The translations under genes were made by a program, and so were the position numbers. Below, piece after piece: positions 1 through 10,794 of a DNA stretch of 64,000 nt. The stretch is from Tremella fuciformis (Eukaryota; Basidiomycota; Tremellomycetes; Tremellales; Tremellaceae): contig CP136491.1 in NCBI GenBank assembly GCA_032768795.1, positions 434,001-498,000 of the forward strand, given 5' to 3'. Position 1 is the stretch's first letter. Each line of letters opens with the position of its first letter. The notes below the pieces were generated by a model. The model saw nothing but the letters and a program-made list of their open reading frames with translations. It was not told the origin of the DNA and ran no database searches.

Positions 1-3000
1 AGTGACGCTTCTCGCCGTCAACATGATCAACGGACTGGGAGAGATGGAGTGAGTCTCACGGCTCGATGCAGGCAATCTGAGCTCATGCGTCAGCGACGAT
101 CTGTACGTCCTGCTTCGCGAGAGTTTGCTAGATCGAGCGAGAGACAAGGAATCTGCCGTACGGGTTCAAGCGGCCCTCGGCCTGGCCAAATTGCAGAGCG
201 GAGAGGACGAAGAAGACCTGGACGAAGGTCAAGAATCCCTCATGGACGTCCTCCTCGAGCTGCTGAGATACGATCCCGCAGCGTAGGTCGCAACAGGACT
301 TGCGATGACCGAGCTAAGTTATGACAGGGAAGTCCGACGAGCGGCGCTTTACAACCTTCCGCGTACGCCAGCACTACTTCCTCATATCATTGCCCGCACA
401 CGCGATGTCGACCCGATGCTTCGCAAAGCCGTTTTCGCGGGCTCGCTCTCCGCGATCGGACTGCCGGACGCTCGGGCACTAAGCATTGCGCAACGAGAAG
501 AGGTCGTGCGAAACGGCTTGGGCGACCGGGAGCCAGGTGTACGCAAAGCGGCCGCCAGTATGTTGGGAGGCTGGGTCGACCACTGTGGCGGTGATCTGCT
601 AGAGGTAGGTGAATGGTCACGAGTATGGAGGGATCTAAATTACCAGTTCTTGTCGCGCTTCGACGTCGTCTCTAGTGAAGTGGCCGAAGAAGCTCTCGTC
701 TCCGTCTTCGTTACCCGTCCAGAGGTGTTCGCAGGTGTTGAATTCAGCGGTAAGCTGCCAAGGGCGTGACAATGTTCGCTGACATGAAAGATGAGTATTG
801 GGCTTCGTTGAACCCCGAAAAGGCGTTTCTCGCGCGTATCTTCGTTGAACACTGCATCTCGGAAAAAGATGAGGCTCGACTAGAAGACACGCTACCCGTA
901 GTGACCGCTCTCGCCTTCCGCATCCAGGATGAGTACAATAAACTGGTCGGAGCGGTCAACGGGGAGGGCGAGGACGCGACAGAGCAGGCATTCATTGTTG
1001 GCGAATTGTTGCGGCTCGCCGTCAGTCTCGACTATTCGGACGAAATCGGTCGAAGAAAGATGTTCCAGCTTGCTCGTTTGTTTGATGATGCGCTACTGCC
1101 CATTGAGAGGACTGACCGCCAGGGGAGATGCTATCGCAGTCAAACCTGCCAGAACAGCTCATTCCGAAGTGCATTGATGTGCTGAGCAAGATCGCCGACG
1201 GAGAACGCGACCTCATTCGAGTCGTGGTGGATGTCGTCACCGAGCTCAGGGAGGGCGACGGCGACGAGGAGCAGCTCGAGCCCCCCACCCCAAGCTCGTC
1301 ATCCGTCATGGAGACACCGCGACCGAAACCTATCGCGCCACGATTCAACCTTGATGACCCTGAAGAGCGAATGCAAGCGGCACTCATCGACCTGCGATGC
1401 CTGCTCATCTGCATCAGTCTGTTGGAGAGGGTCAACTCGGTTTGTTGGATTGACAGACGCACGTCCGCCAGAGCTTATCGACAGACTTTGCAGGACAACT
1501 CGGTATTCCATGGTCTGCTTCCTGATCTCATAATTCCCGCAGTCCGCAACAAGGAGGAACCCGCTCTTCGAGATCAGGGGTTGATCTGTCTGGGATTGTG
1601 CTGCATGATTGATTCGGTGCGTCAAGAAGCAAGAGACGCGAGAAACAGCTGATGAGGTGGTAGAAAATGGCAGCAAACTCGTTCGGCCTCTTCGTACAAC
1701 AGCTAGCAGCTGCCGACGATCAACTGAAGGTCAAGATCGTCCAGATCGTGTTTGACCTCTTCATGGTACAGGACATTCAGGACTTGGTATCGAAGACTAT
1801 GCCTGTTGGTCACAACCTACTCCGCTTACAAACAAGGACTGATTTGCAGGTCGATCAAGTCAACGAGCTTGTCCGCCACATGCTCGCGCAAGATGCCCCA
1901 GAGGTCCAGGCAGCTGCATGTGAGGGAGCAGCCAAGCTCATGCTTGCCGGCATGATTTCTGAGGAATCTGTACGTGTAGTCCAGGATGGACTGGCATCAG
2001 TTGATCAGCAGATTCTCCAGAGCCTCGTCTTGCTGTACTTCTCGCCCGAGACAGCCGACAACCAGTCACTACGGCAATGCTTGACGTATTTCTTGCCCAT
2101 CTACTGCTACTCTGCCCCCGAGAACCAGCGAAGGATGCTTTCGGTGCGCAGACCAGTCGCCTGTATAAACCGAGTCTGACCGGCAGATCTTCATGGAGAC
2201 CTTCGCAATGCTGTCACAACTGCATGAGGAGGTTGAGGACGAGGCCGACATGCCGCCTTTGTCTCAGATGGGCTTGATGCTGGTTGACTGGCTGGACCCG
2301 CAAAAGACGGCGGAGCGCGAAGGTATACAGCCCGATCAGAAGCTGCACTTGGACTTGGGAGTCAATGTCCTCAAGGGTGTCTTGACAGAGAGCACAAGTG
2401 AGCGGTCATGCTTCACACAGCTTCAGATACTGATGATGTAGGAGAAGGGAGGAAGACGCTGGTGTCGTTCCTCAGCAAACTCTACCTGCCAGAGCCAGAA
2501 GATGCGGATGCGGTGACGGTCAAGTCGCTGGCTGCGCTTCTTGGCGCTGTACGAGACGTGAGTCTACCGACAGGTGGTGAGGACGAAATTGAGTATCAGA
2601 AACGCCCCTTCTCCGATCTTGCATCGAAAAACGCTGTCAATCGATTTGAAGCGGCATTGACGAAGCGATACCCCGAGGTACTGCAGGGCTTCGACGACGA
2701 TGCCTTCCGAGGCGAGGGCGAGAGCAATCCGCAGGTCGCCGAGTTGTTTGGCTTCATCGATGACGTGTCAGTACAAGTGTTGAAGGAAGAGCAAGCTCTG
2801 ACTCGTAGGCCCGAGATTGACGATACCGTGTCTGAGGCTGGATCGTCCCGTCCCCGAGGCTCACGACGAGGCTCTCGCCAGCCGTCTACGAAAGGCAGGT
2901 CCCGTAGAGGAACGACGGCCGTATCGGAATCAGAACCAGAAGACGATCAGTCCACGGTCGCGGGTGCATCCGACGAGGAAACGCCGCGCAAGTCTGTACC

Positions 3001-3166
3001 TATCCCTCCGCCACGGCAGAAGAACCCAGGCCGAGAGGCTCGAAGCAAACGTATGCAGAGCGTTATTGAAGAGGACGAGGAGGAGGGGGAGGAAGGGGAG
3101 GAAGGTGACGAGGTGGATGGCATGTTGGAGGACGATGAGGGGGATGACAGTTTCGACGAGATATGA
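1..3166 (+). CDS. YCG1: Condensin complex subunit 3 (CAP-G/Ycg1), 5' truncated by the window edge
   Basis: HEAT-repeat subunit of condensin, which compacts chromosomes in mitosis; it should act in the nucleus bound to SMC2/SMC4 and the kleisin. The reading frame enters at base 2 with no start in view. The family signature is the HEAT run with EVRRAALYNLP, RTRDVDPMLRK and DREPGVRKAA; later parts read LIIPAVRN and LGLCCMID, typical of CAP-G. The last ~150 residues are Ser/Arg-rich and then strongly acidic, ending DDSFDEI before a TGA at 3164. Short introns fit at 49-93, 283-327, 605-646, 750-790, 1076-1122, 1431-1484, 1617-1663, 2144-2186 and 2398-2441; these keep the frame throughout and leave about 919 residues. 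One more in-frame intron of 63 nt near 1787-1849 is possible. The 1076 donor (GTTTGT) and the 1431 donor (GTCAAC) are weak but give clean homology. A family length near 1000 residues suggests little is missing upstream. Confidence 0.9.
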
Positions 3167-3449
3167 TCTCCTTGTGTATATGCTTGAATCCAGAAGGTTT
3201 CCTGGAGTTTTACCGGAACACAGTGGGGCCTGGCGGAGAGGAAACGGGTTGGGGATTCCGTCCGCCCGACGGTGAGCGTCGCGTCGGTCGCCAAAGAGTC
3301 GATCCTTCTCAATGCATGACTGATACGACTGCATGTCCGACGACTGGTCCTTGGCCAAGGAGGATCTAGCAACTTGAATCTACTCGTATCTATCGACCAA
3401 TCACGTGTGTTTTGCCCCACCTCCACTTGACTTATCGAGCGGACCAGCT

Positions 3450-4800
3450 ATGCCCGAGCCACCACCACCACCAGCAGCAGCTTCTTCGTCCTCGCAAGAA
3501 CCAACTCCCACCACGACATTCACCGACCGCCTCCACACCGCCCTCCAGGACGCCCTCCTCACCCCGCGCGCATCCGTCAGCGGGCCCAGCCTCCCGCCAG
3601 CGTACGACGCAGATAGCCCCTCCCGCTTCCACGAGCACGAGAACGAGAACGAGGAAGAGAGCCGCCTGTCCACCCCCTGGTCGGCGCACAGCGGCTACAG
3701 CTACAGCCATAGCCACAGCGATATGATGCACTCGCACGACGGCGGCAGCACGATGCATTCGCACGACCACTCGCATGACCATGCGAATGGCGGGCAGGGC
3801 GTGTGGACGCCGGACGAGCATGGGCACACGCACGAGCATCTCGAGCATGCCGGTGGGCTCCGTCTCTATGGTCACAGGTGGCGAGAAGCTCATGCCTAGG
3901 CAAGTTTACCGAGCGCGACATGCCTGATTATACGGGGAGAGATTGGACGGAGCGGGCGTTCACAGTGGGCATAGGCGGGTGAGTCCCCCCCCCCCCCCCC
4001 CCCCGCGGGGGGCCTTGATGAACGGCGAGCTTATACCAGCCCTGTCGGGTCCGGCAAGACGGCCCTCCTCCTTGCGCTGTGCCGAGGCCTGCGAGACGAC
4101 TACAACATCGGTGCGCCCCTCCTGCCTACACACCGTCAGGCGCCCGTTGACCCGCAGCCGCCGTCACTAACGATATCTTTACCCGTGAAGACCAGGAGTT
4201 TCTCATCCGCAACGAGGCGCTGGAGCAGGACCGCATACGCGCCATCGAGACGGGCGGGTGTCCCCACGCCGCGATTCGCGAGGACATCTCGGCCAACCTG
4301 GGCGCGCTGGAGGAGCTGCAGGCCAAGTTTGAGTGCGAGCTGTTGTTTGTCGAGAGCGGCGGGGACAATTTGGCGGGTGAGCCCTCTTCCTTCCTCAGGT
4401 GCGGCATTGTATAGTGTTCTGACAGCTTGACAGCCAACTATTCCCGCGAGCTCGCAGACTATATCATCTACGTCATCGACGTCTCGGGCGGCGACAAGAT
4501 TCCACGCAAAGGCGGTCCTGGTATCTCCCAATCCGACCTCCTCATCGTCAACAAGGCAAGTCCTCTCTGATCAGATACATTGCAGTGGCAGTCCATGCTG
4601 ACCCCCAGACCGACCTTGCGCCACACGTCGGCGCCTCGCTCGAGGTGATGCGCCGCGACGCCGCCAAGATGCGCGAAGGGGGTCCTACGCTATTCACCAG
4701 CGTGCGCAACAACGACGGCGTGCGGGACGTCATGGATGCCATTCTCGGTGCTTGGAAGGCCTCGGGAGCAGTCGGCAAGGGCAAGAGCAAGGCCAAGTAG
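3450..4800 (+). CDS. URE7: Urease accessory protein UreG, GTPase with histidine-rich nickel-binding N-terminus
   Basis: GTP-hydrolysing metallochaperone that delivers nickel to urease in the cytosol together with UreD/UreF-type partners. Six exons (introns 3853-3899, 3979-4039, 4111-4157, 4377-4433, 4556-4608) give 361 residues. From about residue 160 the SIMIBI GTPase is complete: P-loop GPVGSGKT, then [13 protein letters not shown], the metal-site motif [23 protein letters not shown], and the guanine motif NKTD. The first ~150 residues are an extension with Pro/Ser-rich sequence and then a dense His block (for example [12 protein letters not shown] and HSHDHSHDH). Bacterial UreG lacks this; Cryptococcus Ure7 has it and is thought to combine UreE and UreG roles. 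The start is the first in-frame ATG, 283 bases after the condensin stop. The last intron is GC-AG and the second contains 20 consecutive C. Confidence 0.93.
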
Positions 4801-5224
4801 TCCAGCGGTAGCGATAGTGCCACATCCTGGCTTATACATCCCCCCATGCACCTATTTATCCAGCAGGATAGGCGAGCGCCCTTCCCATGATTGGGGTTGC
4901 CGTTTTGGGTAAATGTCTCCCCGGTTAGGTTACCCCGCAGTGCCGGTGATGGGCCCCCACTAACAAGTGAAGCGGGGATGTCCGGGGTAAGGCGTGGGGC
5001 GAGAGGATGGATGGAATGGGATGGTCTTGTGAGCGTCGTGGGCTGGTCTCAAGTCAAGCTCTAGATCAGCCGGCCAACAACAGTATAAGAAGGGGGATAC
5101 TCCCTTCCACGCCAGCCTCATCTCTACCACTACTCCCTATCGCGTAGTATTATCGCATCACCGTCTGTGAACTTGTCTTGCATCTACCTGTTCGTAGCAT
5201 CGCGACTACCACACCACACGCATC
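4801..5224 (+). promoter_or_regulatory. Intergenic region and promoter of the small Cys-rich gene
   Basis: These 424 bases hold no convincing gene. A TATA-like TATAAG at about 5084-5089 lies roughly 140 bases before the ATG at 5225 and is followed by a CT-rich leader (CTCATCTCTACCACTACTCC), which fits a compact promoter. The upstream half contains short GGGG and CCGG blocks with no recognisable motif. Confidence 0.4.
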
Positions 5225-5840
5225 ATGGCTGAACTCGGTGTCTCCCCTACCGAGTGAGTCGCCGTCCCCGTCACTGACCAATCACATGCCATCCCTCCCT
5301 TCCTCCTCCAGACCATCCCCGCGAGCCCCTTCCGGCAACGCTGACCTGCAGCTCTACCTCTTCCAGTCAGTCCCCATCCAACCCCTCGCTCCTCCCTCCC
5401 CCCCCCCCCCCTCTTTCCCCCTGCCTCCATCCCCTGGCGTCCCACTGACCCACAGTCGAGGTCAACGACGCGCTCTTCTGCGAGCACGCCCTCGAAGTCT
5501 GTGACAAGTGCCAGTTCGATGCCCGCGAAGGTGGGTCATCCCTCCTCTCATCACCGAGCTCGGCTGACAGGCTCCAGACAACGACGCCATGATGGGCCTC
5601 GACCCCAAGCCTCGCGACGCCCTCTCGCTCCCGCCTTACTACCGCAACAACAAGGACCAGTCCATCATGTGCAAAGCGCACGCCAACTCCAACTGCAAGT
5701 CGTGCTGTGAGTCCAGCCGTTCTTACGTGCTAGGCGGCGGCTGACGGGGAGTCGGCTGGAAGAAACAGATCACCAAGCTCCACAAGGAGGGCAGCAAGAA
5801 GGCCGCCAAGGGCAAGCAGGACAACGGGAGCAACTTCTAG
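5225..5840 (+). CDS. Small conserved-looking Cys/His-rich protein of unknown function
   Basis: I do not recognise a named family. Five exons (introns 5254-5351, 5366-5455, 5531-5577, 5707-5751) join to a 111-residue protein starting MAELGVSPTDSTSS. It has two metal-ligand clusters: CEHALEVCDKC near residue 23 and CKAHANSNCKSC near residue 70, separated by a segment containing PPYYRNN. A basic tail follows (WKKQITKLHKEGSKK). The spacing CxHx4CxxC plus CxxHx5CxxC suggests a two-site zinc fold, possibly a nucleic-acid or protein adaptor; that is inference only. The 14-base second exon and the GAG acceptor at 5751 are unusual, but other choices break the frame or add a stop. A TATA-like box and CT-rich leader precede it, and its 3' end converges on RPC37 221 bases away. 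Confidence 0.7.
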
Positions 5841-6061
5841 GCTCGGTCCTCGCGGTGCCAACCAGCCGTGCTCCCCCTCCTGCCCCCCAAACCTTTTTCC
5901 GAGTATGCGTTGTAGTAAGAAGTCAGAAATCGTAGTCGAGTCGTGCAAAGCGAGTGAGAAGCGAGCAGTTGTAGTCAGAGTCGTATGTGCAGATGCAAAG
6001 CAAGTCGGGTCGTCATGTTCATCGCGGGTCGTTTCTCTGTACTCTGTATAGGGTTGAAAGG

Positions 6062-7244
6062 CTATACTTCCCCCCGATGGGCCTTGTTGAGATAGTCGAG
6101 CGGCTTGGTGAGGCACTCCAATGACCCTCGCTTGTCCACGGGCGTGATCAAGTGGCCTGCGGCTTTCTTGACCTTGTCCGACTGTCATAAGCTTGCGAGA
6201 CCCACCACTTCGGACAAGACCCACATCGCCCTCGTTCCACGTATACTGAATCCATGGATCGGCACCTTCCTTGGCCTCGGTAGTCTGCATCTTCTTGCGG
6301 AAGTCTTTGATCGACCCAGACCCGTCATTCTCCTCTTCGTCTGGCAGCTGTCTGTCAGCCTTAACTTCTGACCATCATGGCAGTTTATACCTTCTTCCCA
6401 GGAGGCAGCTTGGGCGGAGGTGCCGCCCGCTTCCTCTCCTCCTCGGCGTCCTCAGGTCTCGGCTTGCGGTTCGCTCTGTCCGCATCATCAAGATATTGCA
6501 AAGATGTGCGTAGCTGCATCTGCCTGGAAACCGGATGCAGGTGCAAGGCGCCTGCCACATATAAGCAATGCCCTTATACACCATTCAAGGGGACTTGCCG
6601 TCGTGTACCACTCCCGCCACGCAGCCAGCCGTCGTGGCGGGAGGCACGACCTCACTTCGCAGTCGCATCTTGTCACCCCACTTTTCCAGCTTTTTCGCCT
6701 CCTTCTTCTTCTTGGTCGTCCCGCCCACGATCCCATCGTCTTCCCCCACGACCTGGGTGAACCCCAGATCTCGCGCCCGCTCGTCTCGCCAGAAATCCTC
6801 CTGCGCGCTGACGGGCACTTCGACCTCTATCCGCCCAACCTCCTCTTTGACGCGCAGCGAGATGCCCTTGTTGCGATCTCGGGCCCATGATGGCGGCAAG
6901 AGAGGTTTTGTGTTCAATGGGTATTCGAACAGCGAGAGGTTCGGAAAGAGCGCCGCGGACAGGTAGACAGGCAGCTCGGCCACTATCTCGTCGTCTTCTG
7001 ACTCGAATAATGATGAGGGCACCGTCGGGGCCGAGGAGCTTACACCTGCTGCATGCTCAGGCAACGGAGGCGTCGGTTGTCGTGGCAGGTATGTGGTTGA
7101 TGGGCCCGGGAGGTCGCCATCGTTTAGAGGGAAGTCGGACGGGAGCTCCGGTCCCGCATATTCTTGAGCGTCCGGATACGAGTTGATCGTGGCGTCTGTC
7201 GCCTCTATGCGTGGGGACGTCGGGGCTGTTGCTCGCGAAGACAT
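6062..7244 (-). CDS. RPC37: DNA-directed RNA polymerase III subunit Rpc37/RPC5
   Basis: Subunit of the Rpc37-Rpc53 (TFIIF-like) subcomplex of Pol III, needed for termination and reinitiation at tRNA and 5S genes. Four exons (introns 6524-6594, 6348-6390, 6182-6224) give 341 residues. After an acidic Ser/Pro-rich leader come EIVAELPVYLSAALFPNLS, LFEYPLNTKPL and GISLRVKEEVGRIEVEVPV, the conserved dimerisation core shared with RPC5. Exon 2 carries the expected continuation (LRTSLQYLDDADRANRKP), and the C-terminal exons give WIQYTWNEGD and ECLTKPLDYLNKAHRGEV before the stop. The start at 7244 lies 247 bases from the divergent SSL2 start, so the two transcription genes probably share a promoter region. 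Confidence 0.9.
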
Positions 7245-7491
7245 GATGTGAATGATGTATGAGCAGAAACAGCATTCGTTGGTTACAGGTCATAGCTCCT
7301 CACCGAAATTTCAAGTGAGGGGACCAAATACGTTGTAGCCCTCTTGCCACCGTCATCTGCGAGTCACAGGTTCAAGTCAAGCCCAGACGGGTGGGAACGT
7401 TTCACAGCTGCCTCTTCACCTCTGGCCAAGTCGCCACCTACGTTACGACCTGGAAAGAGGTGAAGAGACGGCCACAGGTCCTTCAGACACC

Positions 7492-10427
7492 ATGTCACGA
7501 TCCCCGTCGCCCGCCTCGTCTCTGGACTACTTTGACTCGTCCGGCTCGGCGTCCGAAGATGACTACATGCCCCGCTCGACCCGGACTCGCAAAGTCCCTC
7601 AGTCAGCCAAAGGCGCAGCAGGTCCTTCCACCTCGAAGAGTCGCAAGATCACCCTCAAGCTGAACCTTGGCGCAGCAAGTGCGGCGCGCGAAGCGGCGGC
7701 TGCTCATCCGGCCGCGGGGGTGGTGGAGGAGGACGACTATGAGATCGGGGATGAAGAGGGCGCCGTCGAGGGCCTCATGGCGAGACGAGGGGCGGACTTT
7801 TCCGATCAGGACCTCAAGAGGGATCACGCTGCGCGGCCGCTATGGGTGGATGAGTATGGCAATATGTGAGCCGGGTGCGAGCAGCTTACGAGCGATGCTG
7901 ACTGAGCAGCATCCTTGAGGCCTTTGCGCCCCTCGCTCAAGCCGCTCAAGACTTTCTGATCGCCATTGCTGAGCCTGTATCGAGGTGAGCCACTTGGTGG
8001 TGGCGTGCTGCTGTGCTTAGACTAGACCGTCTCTGATACACGAATACCGCATCACCAAGCCTTCATTGCACGCGGCCATGTCGGTCGGCCTGGAGACAAA
8101 GGATATCATCGAGGTGCTCGACCGACTGTCCAAAATTCCCCTCCCGCAGAAATTGCGCAATCGCATCACCGAGTGGACTTCGTCGTATGGCAAGATCCGT
8201 CTCGTTCTCAAACACAATCGTTACTTTCTCGAATCGTCCGTTCCCGAGTTTCTGCGAGTGCTTTTGAACGACGAGGTCATCGGTCCATGTCGAGTAATCA
8301 GGGAGGATGAGCAAGGGCAGGAAATCTTCGGCATGGAGCGTGGCGCCATGCCCCGCAGAGACTACCTCATTCCCGGTACAGAAGCGGCCAGGAGGGCCGA
8401 GAAGGGCGAGGCGGACAACGCCCCCAACGGCGATGCTGGGCGCGGGAGGGAGCGAGATGATGTGATTGGTGCTGTCATTGGTATCGATCAGAACGACGAG
8501 ATGGAAGAAGACGACGAAGTTCACTCGTTCGAAGTGGCCGCGGACAAGATGGAGGAGGTGCGCAGGCGGTGTAAGGACATCGATCTGCCCGCACTCGAGG
8601 AGTACGATTTCAGGAACGACACGGTCAATCCGAATCTCGACATCCAGCTCAAGCCCATGACCGTCATCCGGCCGTACCAGGAGACATCGCTCGCCAAGAT
8701 GTTCGGTAATGGTCGTGCGAGATCAGGCATTATTGTCTTGCCCTGCGGTGCCGGTAAGACATTGGTGGGGATTACAGCAGCGTGTACGATCAAGAAGAGT
8801 ACTTTGGTCTTGTGCACCTCGGCGTGAGTGCATCGTTCGCGCTCTCGGGTCCTGTCTGACAGTCAGTGTCTCCGTTGCTCAGTGGAAGCAACAGTTCATC
8901 CAGTTCTCCAACATCTCGGAACGACAAATCTGCACATTCACTCAAGGTGAAAAAGAGATGTTCCAAGGCCCGGCCGGTATCGTCGTCTCGACCTACTCGA
9001 TGATCGCCAAGACGGGCAAGCGTGCCCATGACGCCGAGAAGATGATGCAGTTCCTGAGGTCGAGAGAATGGGGTTTCTTGCTCCTCGACGAAGTGCACGT
9101 TGTGCCCGCCGAGATGTTCAGAAAGTGCTTGAACAACTTCAAGGTGCATGCTAAGCTTGGTCTGACGGGTGGGTCTTAACATGCCTCTTGATAGTGTCGC
9201 TCACCCTCAGCCACCCTTGTTCGTGAGGATGACAAGGTCAAAGATCTTGGTTACCTCGTCGGACCAAAGTTATACGAGGCAAACTGGATGGACCTGGCTA
9301 AGAGTGGACATATTGCAACTGTGCAGGTGCGTTGGTCACCTCAGTGGTTTTGCCCAAATTGACCGTCAGTGTGCCGAGGTGTGGTGTCCGATGACTCCCG
9401 AGTTTTACCGTGAATATCTGCGCAATCCATCGCGAAAACGCATTCTGCTTCACGCCATGAACCCGAACAAGATTCAAGCTTGCCAATTCTTGATCAACTA
9501 CCATGAGTCTCGCGGAGACAAGAATATCGTCTTCTCGGACAACGTGTACGCATTGGAGGTCAGCTGCGATCCCCCGTCATGTTCTCAGCTTACATTGACA
9601 GGCGTACGCCAAGAAGCTCGGCAAATCGTTCATCCATGGTGGCACGCCTGAAGGAGAACGTCTACGTATCTTGTCTCGGTTCCAGCACGACCCGAATCTC
9701 AACACCATTTTCCTGTCCAAGGTCGGCGACACGTCAATCGATTTGCCAGAAGCAACCTGTCTTATCCAAATCTCGTCGCACTTCGGCTCTCGGCGGCAGG
9801 AAGCTCAGCGTCTTGGCCGAATCTTGCGGGCCAAGCGGAGAAATGACGAAGGCTTCAATGCCTTCTTCTACTCTCTGGTGTCAAAAGACACTCAAGAGAT
9901 GTTCTACTCGAGCAAAAGGCAGGGGTTCTTGATCGACCAAGGATACGCGTTCAAGGTCATCACCGAACTGCATGGCCTGGACCAGATGCCCAACCTGGTC
10001 TTCCCTACAAGAGCTCAGCAGATTTCCTTGCTCGAAGAAGTTCTCGGCTCGTCGGCGGACGACTGGGAGACTCAGGACCATTACATGCGATTGAATCAGG
10101 GCAAACATCAGCGCAATCAGGCCGGTGCGCAGCCAGCCCTGTCGAGCTCGAATGGAGGTTTGCCTGCGGCTCAGCGATTCACTGCTCCTTTGGAGCACCT
10201 TTCGGGAGGACTGAACCTCTCGTATCGCGAACAGAACAAGAGTCTCAAGTGAGTCACCAGTCAAAGTATTTACAGGATGATCGAGCTCATATTGCAGCAA
10301 AGAGCTTTCTAGAGAAGACCGTGCTAACAAGCGACAAAGGGCGGGACAGAGTGCTCCTCAGCATGCCCTGTTCAAGAAGCGCAAGATGGAGATCGAGGCA
10401 GCCAAGAAACGCCTGGGCGCGCCGTGA
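7492..10427 (+). CDS. SSL2: TFIIH helicase subunit Ssl2/XPB (Rad25)
   Basis: 3'-5' DNA translocase of TFIIH, acting in promoter opening by RNA polymerase II and in nucleotide excision repair. Eight exons (introns 7866-7909, 7985-8025, 8824-8866, 9169-9210, 9327-9369, 9559-9601, 10249-10297) give 876 residues. Visible features in order: an acidic/Ser-rich N-terminus; the damage-recognition-like domain ([19 protein letters not shown]); Walker A LPCGAGKT near residue 389; the DEVH box LLLDEVHVV near 489; the XPB RED motif within [15 protein letters not shown]; and helicase motif [14 protein letters not shown] basic tail ([14 protein letters not shown]) ends the protein. Length and motif order match the family (about 800-880 residues), with no broken motif. 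Confidence 0.96.
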
Positions 10428-10794
10428 GAGCAAGTCAGAAGCATCTACCTGTACTACATAGGCTAGAGTCAGAGTGTATCCGTAGTCACGCATCATCCAT
10501 AGATTCAATGAGGATTGCATTTTAGACACTGGGCCCAGAAACTACACGAGATGTATTCGTACTGTGTACACTGCGCTTCTGGGCGGCAGGCGCCCGCATG
10601 TGATGAACTGCTCGTTATGTACAAGGGGTATCGTCAAGCGTCAAGGTGGGAGCCAAAGGTATAGTGTAGCCAGCAAGATGAGAAGCTGTACAGTAGTATG
10701 CGGGGTAGTGTCGGTGGCTGAGCGGGGTGGTCCAAGAAGTATCGTACGGAGATATATGCAAGGCGGGGCGGGCTTGTGAGGGTCGACTTGATGT
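10428..10794. other. Convergent 3' region between SSL2 and the unknown minus-strand gene
   Basis: These 367 bases lie between the facing stop codons of two genes. I see short AT-rich stretches typical of 3' ends and no gene, repeat or RNA signal. Confidence 0.5.

Noticed and set aside
3405..3449. Earlier GTG start for UreG
   Set aside because: Eukaryotic start should be ATG; the first in-frame ATG is 3450.
5730..6290. Minus-strand frame of 186 codons between the Cys-rich gene and RPC37
   Set aside because: It is a continuation of RPC37 exon sequence through an intron in the wrong frame; the spliced exons end at 6062.
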